Assembly (NCBI RefSeq): GCF_023053635.1
Contig: NC_086173.1
Location: 144,059,197 to 144,123,196, forward strand
Source: Elgaria multicarinata webbii
Taxonomy: Eukaryota; Chordata; Lepidosauria; Squamata; Anguidae
DNA length: 64,000 nt
Direction of reading: 5' to 3'
Positions 11,713 to 22,839 of this stretch are shown one piece after another. The number at the start of each line of letters is the position of its first letter. The stretch's first letter is position 1. Below the pieces are notes generated by a model. It was given only the letters and a program-made list of their open reading frames with translations. It made no database searches and had not been told where the DNA came from. The position numbers and the translations under genes are program-made.

Positions 11713-11935
11713 TGTAAAAAATAAAAATAATAAAAAATAATAACTGTAGCCTTTATGCCCCCCCCCCCACTCAACAAAGATTGATGTAGCACAGCAGGAG
11801 ACAGCGGATGAAGGCCTCAGGGCCCAATTTGCCCCTCCTGGAAGGTGACCCCTTTTCACTCCCCCCACCCCATGCCACAGTTGACAATCTGGAGATTAAA
11901 AAGAAATGCAACGTGGCAACAGAATTTGCTTGCAG

Positions 11936-12242
11936 GTGACTTTAGTGCAGGGCATAGAACCTCTTTCAGCCCAAGGTCAAATTCTGTTTCAGAGATGATC
12001 TCAGGGGTCCCAAAATGGGCGGAGCCAAAGAACAGAAAATAGCAGGATATGTATGCATAAAACTCTTGCTACCAGCAAATAAGTCTAAGGAGAGGCATTT
12101 TAACCTTTTAGAACAGAGGGGAAAGTGCACAAAAGCTGGGAAGCCACCCTATGATCAGTGGTTGGGGGAAAGGGGTGTGGCTTTGGGAGGGATCCCCAGC
12201 GGGTCAGATTTGGCCCTGGGGCCTGATGTTCTACATTAGGGG
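11936..12242 (+). mobile_element. hAT-like element, family I
   Basis: It shares long blocks (CTCTTTCAGCCCAAGGTCAA, GGAAGCCACCCTATGATCAG, GGTCAGATTTGGCCC) with copies at 19484-19905, 26126-26515 and 37375-37558. The outer ends are inverted versions of each other (CTTTCAGCCC / GGGGCCTGATG), as in a non-autonomous DNA transposon. Confidence 0.5.
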
Positions 12243-12654
12243 CTGGAGGTTGAGGCACTGCTCCCTTTTCAAAGCAGCTCCTCAGGGAAACTAGTTCCTG
12301 AGCATGGTTGTAAAGGGAATGGAGGCTGGGTTTGCCTGTGGCATGGCGAATGCAAGAGTTCGATTGCAAAGAGACAATGGAAACCTATTCTGTTGGAGAT
12401 GGGCAAGTTTTGAAGTAGGGTTGCTAACTAGCTGGGGAAATACAACTTGGCTTGCTTCAAACTGCAGCCACCAGATGGTGCTAGAACCCTGCTTTCTTCT
12501 CCCTCCATTTGTCTCCCTCAGTCGCCCCAGTTTTGAAAAGGCAGACATGGAGGCAGCTTGCTTTATTACCTGGTGCAGCTCTGTAAATAGTCCATGGAGC
12601 ACCGGCTATATATGAGAACTGACAAAGCATACAGAATGAGATGGAATATCCCTG

Positions 12655-12830
12655 GGTCAAACCTCACCGGCAAAGCCACTATTTGGTTGACCTTAGGTTA
12701 CCGCCGTCTGCAACAGAGGGGTTAGCAACGCCAGCCTCCTTTACAAGGCTGTTACGAGGATTATTGAGGTCATTTACATGAAGTGCGCTAAACGACACTT
12801 GAAATGTGCTGTCTAAATGCCAAGTGGTGG
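12655..12830 (+). mobile_element. MIR/CORE-SINE-like fragment
   Basis: A MIR-like order of blocks is visible: TGACCTTAGG, AAGGCTGTTACGAGGATTA, TTACATGAAGTGC, GAAATGTGCTGTCTAAATGC. Confidence 0.45.
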
Positions 12831-13379
12831 TATCATTACTTTCTCCAACTGAAAGGCAAGCACTTGTGCTTAGAGATGGCTAATCAGTGCCATCTGATTG
12901 CTACGGATTGTATCCAAGGATGGCTTGGCACTAGCAAAAACATTTCTGCTTGCATAAGGCAAGGCACCCGATTTTCACCAAACTTCGCTACCCACTACAG
13001 CCCCATGTGCCTCCCAAAGAGTTGGGGATCTTCTGGAACCGTCTGGGCTATGGCACAGAGAAGGCCGCAGTATGGGTACGGGGGTGGGGATGTTGAATGA
13101 AAATCAAATGTTCTGCTTTGCATAAGCATAGCCACTTTCTACTAGTCCACCATGGGATACCACCCAATGAGGCTACTGCAATTCACACATCAACGATGGC
13201 TGGAGATAGAAGGTCGTTTAAGGAAATGGTAGGATACTGTACATACATCAGCATTTCCTTTGGTATAACATGCTTACATGTCTTTTGTCCTGCTTTTTAC
13301 CCTCTGGCCAAACAGGCATTGCAGGTTTTAGAAGCCCCTATAAAACCTGCACAACCTTATTTACTAGAACTGATAGTGC

Positions 13380-13443
13380 GATGAGAGAGCTTCGGCTATT
13401 GGGCGGTATAAAAATGTAATAAATAAATAATAAATAAATAAAA
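13380..13443 (+). mobile_element. Very short L2 3' tail
   Basis: The sequence GAGAGCTTCGGCTATTGGGC plus GGTATAAAAATGTAATAAATA is the extreme 3' end seen on the longer L2 copies at 39840 and 28933. Confidence 0.6.
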
Positions 13444-13639
13444 TGTGCCTGTGCACAGCATGGAACAGTGAAACTTCCTCCCACCTTCAGTGTTCTGAAA
13501 ATACTGTGTTATCTGCCTCTCTCACCTGCATAATGCCCAAAATGTGCTAGCCACGGGAATCCTCAGAAGTAGGGGAAATCATCGTGTTTCTGTCTTATTA
13601 AAGCAGCAGCACGGATGGAAGCAGGTTAGAAAGAATCAC

Positions 13640-14330
13640 GTGTGTGGGAGCAGCTCAGGAATGCAGGGCAGCAGGCGCCTCCTCCTTTTCCTTCTCCTGC
13701 CATTATTCAGCAGCCTCCGGACTCCCCACTCCAGCCCAGCCCCCTCTCGCCTTCCCCTCTTTGCCTGCAGCTCCAGGACCAGCATTTGGCGTCGCAAAGG
13801 TGGACTCCCCTCTCTCCTACCTACACCCCCCTCCGAGAGTACCGTGCCACGAGCATCATGACGCAATGGGATTGGCTGCCGAGGATACACCGATACGTCT
13901 CCTCTGCGGCGATTGGTTAACGTGCTAGGGAGGTCCTAGCTGGTTCTGTTGCAAAGGCGAATGCCCGGCTGCCTCGCGCAAGCAGGAGACGGGAGAAAGG
14001 ACGAATTCGCCAGGGAATCGCTCGTGCGGCTTTCCCTGTATAAATAGCTGCCCCGCAAGCCGGCGCTATCAGAACAAAAAGAGTAGGGCCTCGCTCGTAT
14101 TGGGCCCTGACAGAGCCCAGGGAGAAAGCACGGGGGCAGCCCTTGTAGCCAAAGCCTTGTGTCACCGGCTGCCCTCGGCCGCCAGCAGGGATTTTCCGAC
14201 TCATACTAAAACGAATGATGGAGAAGAGCTTTTGGAATGCAAATAGACATCTTTCCCCGTGGCTGAAGGAACACACTGAGCTACGGCTAGAATGTGTTGG
14301 TTTACCTAAGGGCGAGAGTAATTAAAAACA
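13640..14330 (+). promoter_or_regulatory. Orphan CpG-rich promoter-like block with TATA box
   Basis: This intergenic GC-rich block has a TGACGCAAT site (13859-13867, CRE/C-EBP-like), two CCAAT boxes in reverse orientation (ATTGGC 13871-13876, ATTGGT 13912-13917) and a consensus TATA box (TATAAATAG, 14039-14047). A start near 14070 would be expected. Downstream only a 36-codon open frame (14215-14325) was seen, and it resembles nothing known to me. The block could be the promoter of a non-coding RNA, an alternative or enhancer promoter for LHFPL4 or MTMR14, or the remains of a promoter-bearing repeat. The motifs are seen directly; function is inferred. Confidence 0.45.
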
Positions 14331-14970
14331 AGCAAAGACAGATGTTCTGGTCCATGAGATTTTGTTTCTTTTAAAATCTAGGGGAAGAGGGATCCAAAAT
14401 CAACAGTTAAGCAAGAGCTTTCTTAGGACCAACCGAAATGCCACAAAAGATTGTGCCAGCTTTCTAGATCTGCAGAACTCTTCATCAGGGGAGGTGGCCC
14501 AAAAATCAGGGGATGGGGAAAGAAATGGAAGAGTTCAAATATTTAGGTTAGACCTTTGAGCCATGAGGTCTGCCGTACAGTTTCAAAATGGTGATTGCCA
14601 CCCAAATGAGGTGTTGCAGGCTTCAGCCCAGAGCCTTCTGGGACAAAGATTTGCACAGTGCCATTTTTTAGGGGCCACCGTCAATCAGCCAAACAGAAAC
14701 ATGTTGCCCCTCTAAATGGCTGTTGCAATGCATTGGCCATGGGACAGACATTGATCATGCGGGATGAGGACAGTGGGAGTTGTAGTCCAACACATCTCAG
14801 GGTGCAGATTGCTTTTTTTTTTTTTAATTGTATGTATCTGTATCTGATGATGTGGTTACTTTAGAGTCGATGGCAAAGGTGTGTTGGCAAGTTGTGGCTG
14901 TGGGGATTTCGGATTGTATTCAAAGCCTGTGGTCTAGTAGAAATATACATAGACTACTAAAGTAACACAT

Positions 14971-15860
14971 CATAAGAACCCAAGAGCCCTGCTGGATCAT
15001 GTAGTCCAGCACTCTGTTCACACAGTGGCCAACCACCTACTCAAGAGAAACCCACAAGCAGGACATGAGTGTAACAACACCCTTCAGCCCATGTTCCCCA
15101 GCAATTGGTGTATCTAGATTTATTGCCTCTGATACTAGAGGTAGCACATAGCCATCAGGACTAGTCACCATTGAAACTGTTAACATCTGCTTATGACTTA
15201 AAAGGGTGGTCTAAAGCACTTTGCAAAGCGGGGAGAGAGAGGGAGGTGTATAAGGTTTATCTTAAATTTAAAGATAAAGCCCATTGCATCCTGGCAAGCA
15301 ATGCAACATCAATTGAGAAGACCATGTCTACCAACTGAGGGATGTGTGTAAGCTTTATCTTTGTGTTTATTATCTGCATCCATTTTCTGTCAATAAATTA
15401 TCATTCTTTCACTCAACAGGACATAAATCACATGGTACCTTCAAATCTGTTTAGTGTGGGTCCTGGCTGGATTAGGGCCCAGGTTTAAGATGCTCCCCAG
15501 AAAGTGATATTCCATGGCATACTGGCTCTCAACATGGGAGATTTCATTTAGCCATCTTGGCTAATAGATGGTGCTAGAACTGTTCTCTATGAGTTTGTCT
15601 AATTCCCTTGAGAAGCCATCTAAGCTAATGGCCATTCCCACATATCATGTGGCAGTGAGTTTGTTGTGAGAAGAAGAGGTACTTTCTTTGGTCTGTCCCA
15701 AATCTCCTACCAAGCAATTTCATGGGATGACCCCCAGTTCTGGTATTATGAAAGGGATAAGAACTTCTCTTTACACCATGCATAAATTTATCAACCTCTA
15801 TTGGGTCCCCACCCCAGTCGTATTTTGGGCATTTCCTCAACCAGTGCTGTGTATACTTGG
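14971..15860 (-). mobile_element. CR1-like LINE 3' fragment split by an insertion
   Basis: Minus-strand CR1-like sequence occupies 15581-15860 and resumes at 14971-15180, ending in TTCTTATG-type sequence. The gap, 15181-15580, is about 400 bp of unrelated DNA whose family I cannot name. A hAT foldback half-arm lies just left, at 14771-14806. Confidence 0.6.
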
Positions 15861-15928
15861 TGCAATAAAAGAATTAACAATCAAAATTATACATCATCAA
15901 AATCCGAATTCTGGGTCAAGAAGAGCCA

Positions 15929-15961
<33 letters not shown>

Positions 15962-16110
15962 AATAATTTATTTCTTACTCGCCTCTCCACTTGGATTGAG
16001 GCAGGCAACAACAGTAATATAAAACACATTAAAAACTGATTAAAACATAGCATACATGATTAAAACATCCTAAAAACATTCTAAAACTATCTCGTAATCA
16101 ATATAAACCA
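15929..16110 (-). mobile_element. L2-like 3' end with (GAT)n tail
   Basis: The (GAT)n run 15929-15961 is followed by reverse-oriented L2-like 3' UTR (CTCGCCTCTCCACTTGGAT, matching the end at 5514-5748 in reverse). From 16111 to 16954 nothing was recognised. Confidence 0.5.
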
Positions 16111-16954
16111 CACACATTAAAGACATTAGTGTTAAAAGTACTGCAGTTTTCTAACATTTAACTGTTACCCTGGACACTGTATTTGAGTCACCAAACCTTT
16201 CTGTTTCTCAAAGAGTATCTCTTTCTGTATTTTTTCATTTTACATAATTTATTCTGCTTCTGCTAGTTAAGGAGACGGGTCATTTGAAGACACTGAAGCA
16301 CAACCCCCTGAGTTCTGAAAATCTACTCAGCCTGCCTTCTCCTCTGGTTTCTGAGATCTTGCAGTGCAATAATTGCTCTCCTAATTTCAAACCTATCTTT
16401 CCAGTCTTAAGAGCTAGAAATGTGGGTTGTTGCTTTTTAACAGAGAGCTGAGATTCTCAGGAGCTGATGCTAACATGGTGCGATTGAGCCACCATTGCAC
16501 GGCCTTCCTATGCCTGAAAATGCAACATGGAAATGAGTAAAGTGCACATCTATTGCTCATGAAAACACAGCGTGGCCTTCAGACTTGCACACCTCCCTTG
16601 CACACCTTTTCTCCATCAAGAACAAATGTGTGTTCGCCTCATCACATTCTGTTTCCTCACATCTTAAGATCCAGGGTATCTCTTCTAAAGATCCTATTTG
16701 AAGCAAGCAAAATATAGATACAACTGCTAAGAAAAAGATCCCTGTGCTGCACTATCAAGAGTGGATTCACGCAGCTGTTTACAGTGAATGATCAATTTTG
16801 AAGTGCAAGTCTTCATCATGATCTTCCCCATAGCTCCCAAGGAGAGTCCAAAAACTCAGGATTTCACAAACTCATTCTAGCAGTTCTCATCACAACCAGG
16901 AGCAGGACTTTCGTAAAGCTAACGGGGTCTTCATTGCCCATTCAAGATCAAGCC

Positions 16955-18030
16955 GCCCCAACATTTCAGTGTAAGCAAACGTAAAGTGATGCATGTTGGG
17001 ACAAAAAAAAACTCAACTTCAAGTGCAACCTGATTGGTTCTGAACTGGCAGTGACTGACCAAGAAAGAGAGCTTGGGTTGTGATGGACAGCTCAATGAAA
17101 ATGTCAGTGTGCGGGCACTGTAAAGAAGATGAACTCCCTGTTAGGCATTATTAGAAAAGGAATTGTGAATAAAATGGCCAGTATCATACTGCCTTTATAC
17201 AAGGCAGTGCGACCACATTTAGAATACTGTGTACAGTTAAGAACATAAGAGCCATGCTGGATCAGACCATGGGCCCATGTAATCCAGCACTCTGTTCACA
17301 CAGTGGCCAAGCAGCTGTGGACCAGAAACCTACAAGCAGGACACAAGTGCAACAGCACCTTCCCACTCATGTTCCCTATAACTGGTGTATATAGGGTATA
17401 TACACTGATGCATATAGGCTCACAGTTCTGGTCACTGCACCTAAAAAAAGATATTGTAGAGCTGGAAAAAGTGCAGAAAAGGGCAACTAAAATGATCAAG
17501 GGGTTGGAGCATCTCCCCTATGAGGGAAGGTTACAACAGCTGGGATTGTTCAGCTTGGAAAAAAGGAGGCTAAAGAGGAGACATGAGAGAGGTGTACAAA
17601 ATAGTGTGGAGAATGTGGATAGGGAGACATTTTTCTCCCTCTCCCGTAATACTAAAGCTTGGGATCATCCCACGAAGCTGATTGGTGGGAGATTCAGGAC
17701 AGATAAAAGGAAGGACTTCTTCACACAGCAGGTAGTCAAACTACGGAATTCACTTGCACAAGATGGCCACCAATCTCGATGGCTTTAAAAGGGGTTTGGA
17801 TAAATTCTTGGAGATGACTATCAATGGCTCCTAGTCCTGATGGCTAAGTGCAACCTCCAGTATTAGAGGCAGTAAGCCTATATACATCAGTGGCTGGGGA
17901 ACATGGGTGGGAGGGTGCTGTGGCACTGTGTCCTGCTTATGGGTTTCTGATCAACAGCTGGTGTGGCCACTGTGTGAACAGAGTGTGGACTAGATGGACC
18001 TTTGGACTGGTCCAGCATTTTCTTAACATA
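16955..18030 (+). mobile_element. CR1-like LINE fragment with a nested antisense copy
   Basis: Plus-strand CR1-like ORF2 remnants (…VKKMNSLLGIIRKGI…, LEKVQKRATKMIKGLEHL, LEKRRLK) are followed by the 3' UTR to 18030. At about 17235-17428 the 3' end of another member of the same family is inserted in the opposite orientation, flanked by ACAGTT on both sides. Several stops and frame changes are present. Confidence 0.75.
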
Positions 18031-18638
18031 CTTTGCTTTACAACAGGGAACAATATATCCTTGCTGGGAAAATTCATTTCCCCCCAGTTATTGTGAAGAT
18101 TGCAGCTAAGCTCAAAGGGGGCAGGGAATTTGGGATTGCAGTGGTGGTGCATCGTGGCTGATCGCCCCGCACCCATGCATGCCACACGCACATTTCTCAC
18201 TTGCATTATTGCAGCACAGCTTGGCGTATCGTCCAAAACTGGTGGGTGGCATGGTAGAGCTGTGTGTGCGTTGTACCTACCCTACAACCTAGGTGCACTA
18301 GACGTTGTAGGGTGGGTACAAACCACCACCACCACCCACCGTCCCATGTGCTGGGATTGCAACTCGCCCTGCTGCATGGAGAATAATGGTGGTCACACGG
18401 GAGCGGTGGTCACAATGGCTTCTTCCCCCACTACAATTGTCCAGATGCACCCAGTGATGCTTGGCCCTCATTCAGGTGGATCCAAGTTAGGTTGACCATG
18501 TGTCCTACTTTACAGAGGGCAGCTTTCAATTTGATGGGCTGTCAGATCTCTATTTGATTGTGTCTTCTATTTCAAGGGTTGCATAGAGGTAAAAGCAATA
18601 GTTCTGAAGCAACAGGCATTTCCCCTTTTATTTACAGA

Positions 18639-18685
18639 CTAGTGCAAAGCCCTTGTCATCATGGACACTAGTAGTCTGTTTGCTT
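18639..18685 (-). mobile_element. Helitron 3' terminus remnant
   Basis: On the minus strand the sequence ends …GGGCTTTGCACTAG followed by host T, preceded by a decayed hairpin (18649-18667). It matches the 3' end of the Helitron at 43374-44548. No 5' end was found nearby. A family A half-arm follows at 18700-18765. Confidence 0.55.
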
Positions 18686-19483
18686 TCTTGCTTCTTTGCT
18701 GGCCATGGCTCATGGGAGTTTCAATCCGACAGCATTTGGAGGGTCACACGTTCTCCTCCTCTGCTTTAGGAGAAATGGATCACTGAGTGATTGTGGATCA
18801 CACAGTCCAGGTTCAGGTCTGTCTGTCTTTCCAACAGATTTCTGGACTCCTGAAAGTCTGGCTTTTTATTGGGTATAGCACTGAAATCGCACTTAGGGTT
18901 TTGATCCTTGATCTGTGTGGAGAGATGCAAATGTACCCCATTTATCCTTTCAGAAATGATTGGTAGCCTTCAACACTGTCAATCATTTGCAATCCTAGAT
19001 GGGCCTATTCAGAAAGATGTTTCATCGAGTTCAATGGGTTTTACTTTCAGATAAGTGTGTATAACTTGGGTGCAGAACCTCCTTTCAGTGAAAGAGCAGA
19101 ATTCCATTTCAGAAATAAGAGTGCTTTCAGACAGGGGGAAATCGCATTTCCTTACTGTCGCTCTGCTTCCTGCTTCTCTTCCGCATTTGAAACCTGCTGA
19201 ATTACATGGGAAGAGAGCAATGACCACATGGCCTGTAATTTAAAACCTCCCAACCCATATCGTTCAATGGGACAGCGCCCTCTAGTGGGTAATGTATAGC
19301 ACAATTTCGTCTGCGCACGGCAGGAAATCCTGAAATATTTCAGAAGAGTCGGGTTTTCCAAGGTTTATTTTTAAACAAATTAACTGGGAAAAGGAATGGT
19401 AGATATGTAGGACATGCATGACATCATCAAGATGACCAGTGAACCTGTGTAAGTGGCCAGTTAGGAGCGTTCTATAAATCGCT

Positions 19484-19905
19484 CATTTAAAGACGCACAA
19501 AAACTCTCGCAGGGGATGGAAGCAAAGGCAAAAGGATAAGGGCAAAATACCCAAAATACCAGCATAGTTTATTTTAGGGGGCAATCTGTCTAAATGCATG
19601 TTTAGACAGAAAAATGTCTTAAAATTTCCAGCCTGGCTGGGGAATGCTGGGAGTTTTAAGGCTTTTTTTCTGTCTAAACATGCATAGGATTGCACTCTTA
19701 AAGCTGTTACTGCTTAGGAGGCAGATTTTTTTTTATTTATTTTTTGTAGAATAGGGGGAAAAACTGCACAAAATCTGGGAAACCACCAAATGATCAGTGG
19801 ATGGGGGTGGGGAGATGGGGACAGGGGAAGGGGTTGTGGCCATGCCGAGAACCCCAGGGAGCTAGATTGATTCAGATTGGTTCTGGACCCTTGTGTGTGT
19901 AGGAT
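19484..19905 (+). mobile_element. hAT-like family I copy with nested foldback element
   Basis: Family I blocks at 19484-19577 and 19730-19905 (AAACCACCAAATGATCAGTG) are separated by a palindromic element at 19578-19697. That element has arms CATGTTTAGACAGAAAAA and TTTTTCTGTCTAAACATGCA around CCAGC/GCTGG, a separate small foldback family. Confidence 0.55.
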
Positions 19906-19984
19906 TGTAACCTAAAGGTGGTTAACATAAGTCTGGGGTATGGCAGATATTCATAGATATGCTCTCAGGAGGAGTCCTGTGCTG

Positions 19985-20182
19985 GTGGGTCCAGTTTTGG
20001 TGGGTCTGTGATTCCATTCTGGGTTTCAGTCAGACCCAGCCAGAACTCTAATGGAGCTATCCAAGGTGATGAGCCTATTTGGGGGCTAGGGTTTATCACC
20101 CTGGATAGCTCCTTTAGTGTTTTGAATGGATTCACAGCCCACCGAAAGTGGAGAAACCAGCATCCACTGCATATAGGAGCCT
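19985..20182. mobile_element. Foldback element, family C
   Basis: Inverted arms are GGGTCTGTGATTCCATTC, TGGAGCTATCCAAGGTGAT and, reversed, ATCACCCTGGATAGCTCC, GAATGGATTCACAGCCCACC. Other copies are at 31138-31335 and (partial) 37218-37330. Confidence 0.6.
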
Positions 20183-20230
20183 CCTAACTGGGTGTTGGTT
20201 TTGCCCAGGGGCAGGGTGTTGTGCTAAATC

Positions 20231-20360
20231 AACTTTCCCCAGCACGGTGCCCTCCAGATGTTTTAGGCATCAACTCCCATCAGCCAGAACAGCCAATGCT
20301 CAAGAATTCTTTGAGTTGTAGTCCCAAACATCTGGAACGTTCCAGGTTGTAGAAGACTGA
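20231..20360. mobile_element. hAT foldback MITE, family A
   Basis: Arms are CTTTCCCCAGCACGGTGCCC, TCCAGATG and, reversed, TTGAGTTGTAGTCCCAAACA, TCTGGAACGTTCCAGG. Confidence 0.6.
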
Positions 20361-20659
20361 GCGAAATAAATAAATGTCAGAATGAGCAATCTGGCCCCAT
20401 CCACTGACCAGAGAATGAAAGGCTGAAATGGGTTGGCATCCCTGCTCCGTGCCAGAAACAATCTGCTACCACTGCCAGATGTCCAGGGATGGCAGAGGCA
20501 AAGGGGAAGACACTCTTGGGTCAGAGGATGAAGGACCACTAGATAGCTGTACTGAAGCAAGATCAGCCTGGCTTCAACTGGGCATGAATAAGCTGTTGGC
20601 ACTCAACACCAGAATTTGCTATTAGAAGGAGTGACAATAACAATTATTTTTATTTTAAA

Positions 20660-20840
20660 TCCCCACTCAGCTGGGAAGCTCACCGAGTGATCTTAGTCAA
20701 GTCACTTTTTCTCCAAACCTCATTCTTTCTCTAATCAACCTCACAAGGTTGTTCTGAGGAGACAATGGTGGTAGAGAACCTTGTAAGTGGGCCTGAGCTC
20801 CTTGGTGGAAGGGTGGGGTTAAAAGGTAATAAATACGTTG
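20660..20840 (+). mobile_element. Sauria-like SINE, 5'-truncated
   Basis: Blocks in order are TCCCCACTCAGCTGGGAAGC, TCAACCTCACAAGGTTGTTC, GAGGAGACAATGG and GAAGGGTGGGGTTAAAAGG, with a short AATAAATA tail. Confidence 0.6.
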
Positions 20841-21017
20841 TAAATGTCAGATGATAACAACTCACCTCTTTATTCTGGCATTGTCAAACTGATCTCTCTC
20901 TCTGTCTTTTAATCCCACTCCTCTTTCCTTATGTATCCTGTCATTTAGTTTGTACATCTGAGGGCACGGCCTTTTTCACCCTCAATTATGTACAACATCT
21001 GCTGCAAGCATTGTGTA

Positions 21018-21262
21018 TTTTCTTTTATTTTTATTTATTGCATTTATAGCTCACTTCTTTTCCTCCAAGGAACTCAAGGTTTGACATAATTTTCCTCCTC
21101 TCCATTTTTATCCTCACAACAACAACAACCCTGTGAGGTGGGTTGGGTTGAGAGTCTGCGACTGGCCAAAGTTATCCAGTGAGCTTCCATGGCCGAGTGG
21201 GGACTAGAACCTGGATCTCCTGGCTCCCAGTCCAACACTCTCACCACTGCAACGCACCGGCT
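21018..21262 (-). mobile_element. Sauria-like SINE
   Basis: In reverse it shows the tail (ATAAATGCAATAAATAAA), CTCCTTGGAGGAAAAGAA, the core CCTCACAGGGTTGTTGTTG and the tRNA-like head (GGAGATCCAGGTTCTAGTCC). It lies about 180 bp from a SINE of the same family in opposite orientation. Confidence 0.75.
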
Positions 21263-21467
21263 CTCAATTATTGAATTTTAATTGCTGTGAGCCACTTTGG
21301 GAGGCATTTTTTCCCCTCTGGAAAGCAGGATAAAAACTTACAATTGATTAATAAATTAAATTGTCTTTTGTTCTTTTCCTATGTACATATGTTAATCCCG
21401 ACCCATCTTATCTTTTCCTCTCAGAATATAAGAAGATGGAAATGGCTAATTTAGAGATTAAAATTGC

Positions 21468-21519
21468 CTTCTTCTTCTTCTTCTTCTTCTTCTTCTTCTT
21501 CTTCTTCTTCTTCTTCTTT
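21468..21519. repeat. (CTT)n microsatellite
   Basis: An uninterrupted run of about 17 CTT units, giving spurious poly-Phe and poly-Lys open frames on the two strands. Confidence 0.95.
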
Positions 21520-21654
21520 AAAGAAAAGAACATTCTACTAAAGCTCAAGAACATGAACTGTATTGAGGGTTCTGGCTGAAGACCCACTGATAGCACAACG
21601 CTATGTATGTTCACTCAGAAGTCAGTTCAGTTGCTACCATGTTCAACAAGACTT

Positions 21655-21775
21655 AGACGGGGCCGTAGCACAGTTTGCATGCAGAAAGTCCCAAGTTCCA
21701 CCCTTAGCATTACCAGCTGAAAGGATCAGCTAGCATTAATGTGAAAGACATCTTGAGTAGACTTTTGAGTTTGGT
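21655..21775 (+). mobile_element. tRNA-derived SINE (head plus body)
   Basis: The tRNA-like part GTAGCACAGTTTGCATGCAG and AAGTCCCAAGTTCCACCC (A/B-box region) is followed by AAAGGATCAGCTAGCA and TGTGAAAGACATCTTGAG. It is related to copies at 33012-33195, 37968-38076 and 62840-63050. Confidence 0.55.
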
Positions 21776-21967
21776 GAGCACTTCTAGAATTTTGAGTGTC
21801 TTGGGAGGGAGGTTACCTATTCATAAAATGGCTACCATGGTGGGAATAGCTGGATACAAAACATCCCTTTCTCAAATGTCAAACTAGCGAGACTAGAAGA
21901 AAAGTAACTTGTTCAAGAACAAACCTGAGGGAGTTGTTGGGAGGGAGGGCACCACACAATTAACTTT

Positions 21968-22051
21968 GGGTTGTATCCAATGTTAGACAAACTTAAGTCC
22001 CATTGATTTCAATGGTTCTACTCTGAGTAGGACTAACATTGGATACAACCC
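21968..22051. mobile_element. Small foldback element, family K
   Basis: The terminal inverted repeats GGGTTGTATCCAATGTTAG and CTAACATTGGATACAACCC are perfect over 19 bp, with about 46 bp between them. Confidence 0.65.
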
Positions 22052-22159
22052 ATTGTAAAATGCTTTTGGCATTAGAAGTGCTGCAAATGATGTTGTAGTA
22101 GTAGTAGGCCATGGTGGCTATCCACTAAGGAGAGAAAGAGAGCGGCAGCCTATATATCC

Positions 22160-22768
22160 ACCTTCCCCAACCTGGTGCCCTCCAGATGTTTTGGACTGCA
22201 ACTCCCAGCATTCCTGACAATTGGTCAGGCTGACTAGGGCTGATGGAAACACTTCAAGAAGGATGCAGACAAGTTGGGGCATGTTCAGAGGAGGGCTATG
22301 AGGATGATCAGGGGTCTGGAAACAAAGCCCTATGAAGAGAGTCTGAAAGAACTGGGCATGTTTAGTTTGGAGAAGAGAAGGCTGAGGGGAGACATGACAG
22401 CACTTTTCAAATACTTGAAAGGTTGTCACACAGTGGAGGGCCAGGGTCTCTTCTCGATCCTTCCAGAGTGCAGGACACGGAATAATGGGTTCAAGTTACA
22501 GGAAGCCAGATTCTGGCTGGACATCGGGAAAAGCTTCCTGACTGTTAGAGCAGTATGACAATGGAACCAATGACTTAGGGAGGTCTTGGGCTCTCCCACA
22601 GTAGAGGCCTTCAAAGAGGCAGCTCAACAGCTTTCTGTCAGGGATGCTTTTAGGTAGATTCCTGCAATGAGCAGGGGGTTGGACTCGACGGCCTTATAGG
22701 CCCCTTCCAACTCTACTCTTCTATGATTCCAAGTCCACCACCCCTGGAGGGCACCAGGTTGGGGAATC
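22160..22768. mobile_element. hAT foldback MITE A split by a CR1 insertion
   Basis: The left half (CCTTCCCCAACCTGGTGCCC, TCCAGATGTTTTGGACTGC) is at 22160-22248 and the right half (GGAGGGCACCAGGTTGGGGA) at 22733-22768. Between them, 22249-22732 is a plus-strand CR1 3' end ending CTTCTATGATTCC. Confidence 0.75.
22249..22732 (+). mobile_element. CR1 LINE 3' end
   Basis: It encodes a CR1 ORF2 C-terminus ([33 protein letters not shown]) with a stop at 22559 earlier than in the 4935 copy. The 3' UTR has GTTGGACTCGACGGCC and ends TCTATGATTCC. It sits 0.8 kb upstream of the LHFPL4 start. Confidence 0.8.
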
Positions 22769-22839
22769 CTATTATACCTGGCATGAGAATGATCTTTACC
22801 GCAGCTTTGCATCTTGTGGGACTGAACTTCTGGAACAGG

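Noticed and set aside
13544-13928. Several overlapping 85-105 codon frames
   Set aside because: Low-complexity Pro/Ser/Leu frames caused by the CpG-rich promoter-like block.
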